Source of the DNA: Eubacteriales Family XIII. Incertae Sedis bacterium
GTDB taxonomy: Bacteria; Bacillota; Clostridia; Peptostreptococcales; Anaerovoracaceae
Length of the DNA: 5,579 nt
Direction of reading: 5' to 3'
Assembly: GCA_031290715.1 (NCBI GenBank)
Contig: JAITNA010000114.1
Coordinates: 1 to 5,579 of the forward strand
The notes below the pieces were generated by a model. It made no database searches. It had not been told where the DNA came from and saw only the letters and a program-made list of their open reading frames with translations. Positions 1 through 5,394 of this stretch are shown here, in pieces (the stretch's first letter is position 1; every line of letters begins with the position of its first letter). The position numbers and the translations under genes were made by a program.

Positions 1-684
1 GCTTGCGGCGATATCGGCTGCTATACGCTCGGCTGTGCACCGCCGCTGAACGCGATCGACTGCTGTGTTTGCATGGGCGGGGGATTCACGATTGCGGCCG
101 GGATGGCGCAGGCGTTCGCGCGGACGGGCGAGGAAAAGGTCGTTTTCGGCATTATGGGCGACTCAACTTTCATGCACAGCGGCATCACGGGCGCGGCGGA
201 GATCGCTTACAACGGTGCGAAAGTGATTCCCTGTGTGCTCGACAACCGGATCACGGCGATGACGGGACATCAGGACAATCCCTCGACGGGACGCACGCTG
301 ATGGGGAAGGAAGTCCCCGCCCTCTCGATTGAAAAATTGCTTGCGGCCTGTGGGTTTGAACGGGTGATTGCCGTTGACCCGCAGGATTTGGCGGCGATGA
401 AGGCCGCTGTGGACGAGGCGGTTTCGGCCTTGAACGCCGGGGAGCGCGCGGCGATTGTGACGAAGCGGCCCTGCGTGCTGATCAAGGGGCTCAAACTCGA
501 AAAGGCTTTGTGCGCGGTCGACGCGGAGAAGTGCAAGAGCTGCAAACAGTGTATCAAGGTCGGGTGTCCGGCTGTGGTCATGGACGGGAAAACGGCGGCG
601 ATCGACCGGGAGCTCTGTACGGGCTGTACGGTCTGTCAGCAGGTATGCCCCTTTGACGCGATCGGGAAGGAGGCGGTGAAATGA
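1..684 (+). CDS. iorA: Indolepyruvate:ferredoxin oxidoreductase alpha subunit, C-terminal part (5' end outside window)
   Basis: This is the large subunit of the enzyme that oxidatively decarboxylates indolepyruvate and other aryl-pyruvates to aryl-acetyl-CoA, reducing ferredoxin; it is cytoplasmic and oxygen-sensitive. The frame is open from base 1, so the gene is cut by the window edge and the ATG at 73 is internal. Of the 227 visible residues, CGDIGCYTLG (2-11) and CVCMGGG (22-28) match the family's thiamine-diphosphate domain. GDSTFMHSGI (53-62) followed by LDNRITAMTGHQ (80-91) is the diphosphate/metal-binding signature. The tail is a two-cluster ferredoxin domain: C178, C181, C184, C189-Pro and C206, C209, C212, C216-Pro, for two [4Fe-4S] clusters. 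No frameshift or missing ligand is seen. The TGA stop overlaps the iorB start as ATGA. Other 2-keto acid oxidoreductases are less likely, because this domain order and these motifs are specific to IorA. Confidence 0.95.
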   Translation, partial: ACGDIGCYTLGCAPPLNAIDCCVCMGGGFTIAAGMAQAFARTGEEKVVFGIMGDSTFMHSGITGAAEIAYNGAKVIPCVLDNRITAMTGHQDNPSTGRTLMGKEVPALSIEKLLAACGFERVIAVDPQDLAAMKAAVDEAVSALNAGERAAIVTKRPCVLIKGLKLEKALCAVDAEKCKSCKQCIKVGCPAVVMDGKTAAIDRELCTGCTVCQQVCPFDAIGKEAVK

Positions 685-1316
685 CGGATTTGAAGCATGG
701 CGGGATCACAAGCGTTTTGTTGGTTGGCGTCGGCGGGCAGGGCGCGATCCTGACGAGCCGCATTTTGACCGAGGGGCTTGTTCGCGCGGGCTACGATGTC
801 AAGATGAGCGAGGTACACGGCATGGCGCAGCGCGGCGGCAGCGTATCGACGCAGGTACGCTTCGGCGAAAAGGTTTTCTCACCGCTCGTCGGGCTCGGCC
901 AAGCGGATGTAATGGTCGCGTTTGAGCGCATGGAAGCGCTGCGTTACGCGGGATATATGAAGCCGGGCGGGATCTGTGTCGTCAACGATTACCGCTTGAC
1001 GCCGATGAGCGTCGCGGTCAGCGGGGCGGTATATCCGGAAAACGCGATCGAGGCGATGGCGGAGCGGTTTTGCGCGGTTCCGGTCAAGGCCGCGGATATC
1101 GCGATCAGCCTTGGCAACGCGCGCTGTATGAATGTGGTGCTTTTCGGCGCGGCGTCCGCGGTACTCCGGGTGCGGGAAATCGATTGGGAGGATGTGATCG
1201 TTTCCGTCGTCCCGGAGAAGCTGCGCGATCTCAATCTCAAAGCGTTCCGCGCGGGAGCGGAAGCCGCCGGAACCGGAGCGGCGGCGGTTGCGTCCGCGTC
1301 CGCGGCAAGGCCGTAA
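681..1316 (+). CDS. iorB: Indolepyruvate:ferredoxin oxidoreductase beta subunit
   Basis: This is the small subunit (211 aa), belonging to the gamma-type domain of the pyruvate:ferredoxin oxidoreductase superfamily; it pairs with IorA. The N-terminal glycine loop GVGGQG (residues 16-21) and SEVHGMAQRGGSV (43-55) are IorB hallmarks; the latter lies in the substrate/CoA-side region of the family. No signal peptide or membrane segment is seen. The start ATG at 681 lies in an ATGA overlap with iorA and is preceded by AAGGAGG at 667-673, seven bases upstream, so translational coupling is likely and subunit stoichiometry would be kept. The last ~21 residues (191-211) are an Ala-rich low-complexity tail (GAEAAGTGAAAVASASAARP) beyond the usual fold; the total is slightly longer than the roughly 190-200 aa common in the family. 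Two tandem stops, TAATAA, close the gene. Confidence 0.95.
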   Translation: MTDLKHGGITSVLLVGVGGQGAILTSRILTEGLVRAGYDVKMSEVHGMAQRGGSVSTQVRFGEKVFSPLVGLGQADVMVAFERMEALRYAGYMKPGGICVVNDYRLTPMSVAVSGAVYPENAIEAMAERFCAVPVKAADIAISLGNARCMNVVLFGAASAVLRVREIDWEDVIVSVVPEKLRDLNLKAFRAGAEAAGTGAAAVASASAARP

Positions 1317-1317
1317 T

Positions 1318-1323
1318 AAAGGA
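1318..1323 (+). promoter_or_regulatory. Shine-Dalgarno sequence that decides the aroB start
   Basis: AAAGGA lies at 1318-1323. It ends on the first base of the upstream in-frame ATG (1323), so it cannot serve that codon. It stands five bases before the second in-frame ATG (1329), a normal spacing. This favours 1329 as the aroB start. It is inferred from spacing only. Confidence 0.6.
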
Positions 1324-1328
1324 TGAGT

Positions 1329-2417
1329 ATGCGAAACATACGGGTGAATCTCGCGGAGAAGTCCTACGACATCCTTCTGGAATCCGGGATTTTGAACAGC
1401 GAAGCCGGGATGGAGGCCATCGCGCCGTTTTCGCGGAAGGGTGAGAAGCTTGCCGTCGTCAGCGACAGAAATGTCCGGGATATCTACGGCGAAGCCTTTA
1501 TCGACCGGCTGCGCGCGGCGGTCCCCGGCGAGGTGTTTTCCGTCGCGATCCGGCCGGGCGAGGAAAGCAAGAACCTTGATACGCTCAGCCGTATTTTTGA
1601 CGCTTTCGCGGAAGCGGAATTGGGCCGGCGCGGGCTTGTCATTGCGCTCGGCGGGGGCGTGGCCGGGGATATCGCCGGCTTTGCGGCGGCCTGTTGGATG
1701 CGCGGCGTGCGGCACATTCAAATCCCGACAAGCTTGCTCGCGATGGTGGATTCCTCCGTCGGCGGCAAGACGGCGGTCGACATCCCGGCGGGCAAGAATT
1801 TGGTGGGGGCTTTTCATCAGCCGTCGCTCGTGCTCGTCGATCCGAAGCTGACGGCGACCCTGCCGGCGCGGGAATTTGCGTCGGGTATGGGAGAGATAAT
1901 CAAGTACGGCACCGCCTTGTCCGAAGCGCTTTTTCGCCGCATAGGTACGGAGGTCCCGGGCGCGTTTTCGCCGGCGCTTGAAAGTATGATCGCGGAATGC
2001 ATTTGCTTGAAACGGGATGTCGTGGAGGAGGATGAGTTTGAGTCCGGGCGGCGCAAACTGCTGAACTTCGGACATAGCTTCGGACACGCGATCGAAGTGA
2101 AAACGGGATTTTCCGCTTATTCGCACGGGGCGGCTGTCGCGGCGGGAATGCGCATCGCGGCGCGTTTCGGGGAGCGGGCCGGCGTCACGGAAGCGGGCAC
2201 GGCGGGCCGCGTGGAGAAGCTGCTCGCAAAATACAATTTGAATATCGAAGAGGAAACAAAGGGCCTTGCCGAATATATGAAGCGCGACAAAAAAGCGGCG
2301 GCGGGCGGCGTCAGCCTTGTTTTGCTGAAGCGGATCGGGGAAGCCGTGATCGTTGAGATGGGTTTCTCTGAAATCGAAAAGAACCTTGCGTCGCTCGATA
2401 CCGGGAGCGGCCGATGA
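1329..2417 (+). CDS. aroB: 3-Dehydroquinate synthase
   Basis: This enzyme converts DAHP to 3-dehydroquinate, the second shikimate-pathway step, using NAD+ and a divalent metal. The preferred start at 1329 gives 362 aa, the usual family length; an in-frame ATG two codons upstream (1323) lacks a usable ribosome site. Numbering from 1329: PGEESKNL at 76-83; the NAD-binding GGGVAGDIAGF at 108-118; the family core PTSLLAMVDSSVGGKTAVD at 133-151; GMGEIIKYG with metal ligand E189. The catalytic block carries K228, E238 and R242, then NFGHSFGHAIE with H249 and H253, and H266, in the same spacing as the active-site residues of the Aspergillus enzyme domain. RDKK is at 319-322. One oddity is HGA at 266-268, where most family members have HGE. 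It overlaps aroA by ATGA, which implies coupled translation. Related 2-deoxy-scyllo-inosose synthases are unlikely in this aro context. Confidence 0.96.
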   Translation: MRNIRVNLAEKSYDILLESGILNSEAGMEAIAPFSRKGEKLAVVSDRNVRDIYGEAFIDRLRAAVPGEVFSVAIRPGEESKNLDTLSRIFDAFAEAELGRRGLVIALGGGVAGDIAGFAAACWMRGVRHIQIPTSLLAMVDSSVGGKTAVDIPAGKNLVGAFHQPSLVLVDPKLTATLPAREFASGMGEIIKYGTALSEALFRRIGTEVPGAFSPALESMIAECICLKRDVVEEDEFESGRRKLLNFGHSFGHAIEVKTGFSAYSHGAAVAAGMRIAARFGERAGVTEAGTAGRVEKLLAKYNLNIEEETKGLAEYMKRDKKAAAGGVSLVLLKRIGEAVIVEMGFSEIEKNLASLDTGSGR

Positions 2418-3700
2418 CCGAGCGCATCCTCGGCGGGAAACCGAGCGGGCTCATCCGTATCCCGGCGTCGAAGAGCGTCAGCCACCGGGCCGCGATTTGC
2501 GCGGCGCTTGCGGGCGGCGAAGCGGCGGGCGCGCGCGCGGAAAATCTCGGCGTATCCGAGGATATCGCGGCGACGGTCCGCGGAATCGAACAGATTGTGC
2601 GGGCCGTTCGGGTTGACCGGGCAAAGAATCTATCAGAGGGCGAGCGGGCCGGCGCTTTTCGTATTGATTGCGGGGAGTCGGGTTCGACCTTGCGGTTTTT
2701 GATTCCGATCGCGGCACAGATCGGGGGTGAATGGCGGTTTTCCGGGCGGGGGCGGCTCATGGAACGGCCGCAGGACGTCTATGCCCGGCTGTTTCCCGCG
2801 CACGGCGCTTTCTTTGAGCAGGACGCGGAGGGGATTCTTGTCCGCGGGCCGCTTCCGGCGGGGCGGTATGAGCTGCCCGGCGATGTCAGTTCGCAGTTCA
2901 TTTCCGGTCTGCTCTTCGCGCTGCCGCTTGCGGCGGGGGACAGCGAGATCGTGCTGACGTCGCCCTTGGAATCCGCGGGCTACGCGGCGCTGACGCTGCA
3001 AACCATGCGGGCCTTCGGCGTCGCCGCCGAAGAAATCATCGGAGATAAAGCGGGTAAGGTACTCGGCTATTCGGTCGGGGGCGGGCAGCGCTACCGTCCC
3101 GCGGTGTATCCCGTCGAGGGGGATTGGTCACAGGCGGCTTTCTTCCTTTGCGCGGGCGCGTTGGGCGCGGACATCGCCGTAACGGGCCTGAGCGCGGACA
3201 GCGCGCAGGGCGACCGGCGTGTGACCGAGGTGATAGAGCGTATGGGGGCGGCGGTCGCGTGGGAAAACGGCGGGACGGCCGTGCGGGCCAAAGCGCCCGC
3301 CGCCGGATTGCCGATCGGCCGCGCCCATCAAAAGATCACGATCGACGCGCGCGATATCCCGGATATCGTCCCCCCGCTCGCGGCGCTTTCGTGTTATGCT
3401 AAGGGGACGACACATTTCGTTTCGGCGGGACGGCTGCGGATCAAGGAGAGCGACCGTCTGCATGCGCTGACGGAGGAATTGTCCAAGCTCGGGGCGGATG
3501 TGACCGAAGAAGCGGACGGGCTTCTTGTCCGCGGAAAAGAAAGCCTTGACGGAGAAAGCGTCGACGCGCACGGTGATCATCGGATTGCGATGGCCTTGGC
3601 GGTGGCGGCGATCGGCTGCCGCGGCGAGGTGCGGCTGACAGGCGCGGAGAGCGTGGCGAAGTCGTATCCGGGATTCTGGAATGATTTTGGAGGATTTTGA
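2414..3700 (+). CDS. aroA: 3-Phosphoshikimate 1-carboxyvinyltransferase (EPSP synthase)
   Basis: This enzyme transfers the enolpyruvyl group of PEP to shikimate-3-phosphate, giving EPSP. It is full length at 428 aa. Visible active-site elements are SKSVSHR (K20, S21, R25), SGSTLRF (G90, R94), GRLMERP (R114), SSQ at 159-161, the catalytic Asp in DIPD (D317), KESDR (K344, E345, R348), DHR (R390) and AKSYP (K416). These correspond to the PEP- and S3P-binding residues of the E. coli enzyme. G90 is the glycine equivalent to E. coli G96, but the neighbouring proline (P101 in E. coli) is Phe95 here, as in clostridial-type enzymes. The related MurA is excluded by the paired SKS/KESDR/DHR motifs and the context. 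The ATG is in an ATGA overlap with aroB, with GGGAG at 2403-2407 six bases before it. E. coli naming is used; in Bacillus this gene is called aroE. Confidence 0.97.
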   Translation: MTERILGGKPSGLIRIPASKSVSHRAAICAALAGGEAAGARAENLGVSEDIAATVRGIEQIVRAVRVDRAKNLSEGERAGAFRIDCGESGSTLRFLIPIAAQIGGEWRFSGRGRLMERPQDVYARLFPAHGAFFEQDAEGILVRGPLPAGRYELPGDVSSQFISGLLFALPLAAGDSEIVLTSPLESAGYAALTLQTMRAFGVAAEEIIGDKAGKVLGYSVGGGQRYRPAVYPVEGDWSQAAFFLCAGALGADIAVTGLSADSAQGDRRVTEVIERMGAAVAWENGGTAVRAKAPAAGLPIGRAHQKITIDARDIPDIVPPLAALSCYAKGTTHFVSAGRLRIKESDRLHALTEELSKLGADVTEEADGLLVRGKESLDGESVDAHGDHRIAMALAVAAIGCRGEVRLTGAESVAKSYPGFWNDFGGF

Positions 3701-4804
3701 ATGAATAGTTTTGGCAGCCTGTTTCGCGTGGAACTCTTCGGGGAATCGCACGGCCCGGCCGTGGGCGTCGTCGTGGACGGCGTGCCGGCGGGTACGGCGC
3801 TCGATTTTGACCGGATCGCGTTTGAAATGCGGCGAAGGGCGCCGGGGCGGTCGGACTATACGACGCCGCGCCGGGAAGCGGACGAAACGGAGATTCTCAG
3901 CGGGGTGAAAGACGGGATCGCGACGGGGGCTCCCATCGCTTGCGTCGTCCGCAATATCGATACGCGCTCGCAGGACTATCCGGAACTGCTGAGGCCCGGG
4001 CATTCGGATCTGTCCGCGCTCTTGAAGTACGGCGAACATACGGACCGCCGGGGCGGCGGGCATTTTTCGGGCCGGGTCACGGCGGGGCTCGTATTCGCGG
4101 GCGCGATCGCCAAGCAGATTTTGCGGGCGCGCGGCACGGTGATTTACGGGCGTATCCGTTCCGTCGCGGGCGATACGGACGGGATCGATCTGACGCGAAA
4201 CGGCGCGGTCCGCGGAAACGGGCAGGGCGCCGCGCTGATCGAAACGCTCCGGCTGATTTCGGAAAAACCTTTTCCCGCCGCGGACGAATGGGAAGAGCGG
4301 TTCAAAAAGACCATCGCGGCGGCGAAGGACGCGCGCGATTCGGTCGGCGGCGTCGTCGAGGTGATTTGCTTCGGCGTACCGGCGGGCTTGGGCGAGCCGT
4401 TCTTCGGCTCCTTGGAAAGCCGCGCCGCGCAGATGATTTTCTCCGTTCCCGCTGTGAAAGGCGTGGAATTCGGCAGGGGCTTTGAGATCGCGAAGCTGCG
4501 CGGCAGCGAAGCCAACGACCCGCTCGCGGCAGAGGACGGCGCCACGGTGAGCCGGACGAACAACAACGGGGGCATTCTCGGCGGCATCGCAAACGGGATG
4601 CCCGTCATTGTGCGGGCGGCCGTCAAACCGACATCGTCTATCGGCGTACCGCAGGAAACTGTCGATCCGGATACAAAGGCCGCGGCGACATTAGAGCTCG
4701 GCGGCCGGCATGACCCCTGTATCGCGCCGCGGGCTGTGCCTGTGATAGAAGGCGGGCTTGCAATCGCCCTGCTCGATTTGCTTTTTGAGGGAGGACTCGT
4801 ATGA
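3701..4804 (+). CDS. aroC: Chorismate synthase
   Basis: This enzyme eliminates phosphate from EPSP to give chorismate, the last common precursor of Phe, Tyr and Trp; it needs reduced FMN. It is full length at 367 aa. The three classic signatures are present: FGESHG at 13-18 with catalytic H17; RPGHSD at 98-103 with catalytic H101, followed by RRGGGHFSGRVTAG (116-129); and GRHDPCIAPRAVPVIE at 335-350. TNNNGGILGGIANG (286-299) and VKPTSSI (308-314) form the flavin/phosphate region. No flavin reductase domain is fused, so reduced flavin must come from elsewhere, as in most bacteria. The start codon directly abuts the aroA stop (TGA|ATG), with GGAGGA at 3689-3694 six bases before it. The stop overlaps the aroK start as ATGA. 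Confidence 0.98.
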   Translation: MNSFGSLFRVELFGESHGPAVGVVVDGVPAGTALDFDRIAFEMRRRAPGRSDYTTPRREADETEILSGVKDGIATGAPIACVVRNIDTRSQDYPELLRPGHSDLSALLKYGEHTDRRGGGHFSGRVTAGLVFAGAIAKQILRARGTVIYGRIRSVAGDTDGIDLTRNGAVRGNGQGAALIETLRLISEKPFPAADEWEERFKKTIAAAKDARDSVGGVVEVICFGVPAGLGEPFFGSLESRAAQMIFSVPAVKGVEFGRGFEIAKLRGSEANDPLAAEDGATVSRTNNNGGILGGIANGMPVIVRAAVKPTSSIGVPQETVDPDTKAAATLELGGRHDPCIAPRAVPVIEGGLAIALLDLLFEGGLV

Positions 4805-5382
4805 CGGATTGGACGAAAAACAGAGCTTTGAAGAGCGTGGTGCTCATCGGGATGCCCGGCAGCGGGAAAACGCATGTCGGACGCGAAGCCGCGCGGATTT
4901 GCCAAATGGATTTTACGGATATGGACGAACTGATAGAGCAGAGGGCCGGCAGGACAATCCCGGAGATTTTTGAAACGGATGGCGAAGAAGGCTTTCGGAA
5001 ACTCGAAACGGAATTGGCCGCCGCGCTTGCGAAAAAGACGGACGCGAATGTTATTATTGCATCGGAAGAGAAAGAATCGGAATCCGGATGGGGCAAACCT
5101 ACCATCTATTCGACGGGCGGCGGGGTGGTGACGCGGCCGGAAAACGAGGCGCTTTTGAAACAGATCGGGCCGGTGATTTTCATTCATCGGGACATCGCGG
5201 AGCTCGCTTCTTCGGTGGAATACGGCGCGGACAGACCGTTGCTGGTCGAGCCGGGGCGCGTGCAAATCCTCTGGGAGCAGCGCCGGGGCGCGTACCGCGG
5301 ATGGGCCGACGCGATGATTTTGAACGAGGGAAGCGTCCGGGTAACAGCGCAGCGGCTTGCGAAACTCATCAAAGAAATGTAG
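4801..5382 (+). CDS. aroK: Shikimate kinase with an internal insertion
   Basis: This enzyme phosphorylates shikimate at the 3-OH with ATP. It is a P-loop kinase of 193 aa, against about 165-175 for typical members. Motifs: Walker A GMPGSGKT at 17-24; the shikimate-binding DxD in FTDMDELIE (D40, D42); EGFRKLE (R66), the shikimate-binding arginine; GGG at 106-108; the LID arginine in RPLL (R145); and the adenine-side RRGAY (161-165). The extra length lies between the helix ending near residue 79 and STGGG: residues ~81-102 include a charged stretch (SEEKESESGWGK), about 19 residues more than E. coli AroK at the same place. All catalytic motifs survive, so it is probably active. GGGAGGA at 4789-4795 sits five bases before the ATG, which overlaps the aroC stop. 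E. coli has two shikimate kinases, AroK and AroL; the choice of symbol follows operon position only. Gluconate kinase is less likely given the DxD and RPLL motifs. Confidence 0.93.
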   Translation: MTDWTKNRALKSVVLIGMPGSGKTHVGREAARICQMDFTDMDELIEQRAGRTIPEIFETDGEEGFRKLETELAAALAKKTDANVIIASEEKESESGWGKPTIYSTGGGVVTRPENEALLKQIGPVIFIHRDIAELASSVEYGADRPLLVEPGRVQILWEQRRGAYRGWADAMILNEGSVRVTAQRLAKLIKEM

Positions 5383-5385
5383 AAT
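5357..5385 (+). promoter_or_regulatory. Possible weak sigma-70-type promoter for aroE, inside the aroK 3' end
   Basis: TTGCGA (5357-5362, 4 of 6 matches to TTGACA) and TAGAAT (5380-5385, 5 of 6 to TATAAT) are separated by exactly 17 bases, in a locally AT-rich patch. A start 6-10 bases downstream would fall at about 5391-5395, almost on the aroE ATG. This would give a near-leaderless message, which fits the poor Shine-Dalgarno there. It may well be chance, as only one such match was sought. Confidence 0.2.
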
Positions 5386-5388
5386 AAT

Positions 5389-5391
5389 GGA
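5389..5391 (+). promoter_or_regulatory. Weak ribosome binding site before aroE
   Basis: The only purine match to anti-Shine-Dalgarno near the aroE ATG is GGA, three bases upstream, which is short and too close. Every other complete joint in the window has a match of five or more bases at 5-7 bases. Entry at aroE may therefore depend on ribosomes finishing aroK or on leaderless initiation. Confidence 0.35.
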
Positions 5392-5394
5392 TTA

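Noticed and set aside
73..75. ATG at 73 as the start of a short ferredoxin-like gene
   Set aside because: The same frame is open to base 1 and encodes conserved IorA motifs (CGDIGCYTLG) upstream, so this Met is internal (CVCMGGG).
879..2126. Long minus-strand open frame (415 codons) across iorB and aroB
   Set aside because: The translation is rich in Arg, His, Asp and Pro with no recognisable domain, as expected from the antisense of GC-rich codons. Both sense genes are certain.
2527..2540. Alternating GC run (gcgggcgcgcgcgcgg) as a Z-DNA or repeat element
   Set aside because: It encodes the Ala/Gly/Arg stretch of AroA and matches the general codon bias of the window.
3352..3368. Near-perfect inverted repeat CGATATCC-C-GGATATCG
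   Set aside because: It encodes the conserved DIPDIV of EPSP synthase, its one-base loop cannot form a hairpin, and there is no reason to see an operator inside this gene.
3128..4063. Long minus-strand open frame (311 codons) across aroA and aroC
   Set aside because: It is an Arg/Pro/His-rich antisense shadow of two genes with full conserved motifs.
4144..5265. Long minus-strand open frame (373 codons) across aroC and aroK
   Set aside because: Its composition is that of an antisense shadow and it has no family motif; the sense strand explains the region.
5383..5394. Terminator between aroK and aroE
   Set aside because: The 12-base gap has no stem or T-run; aroE follows at once.
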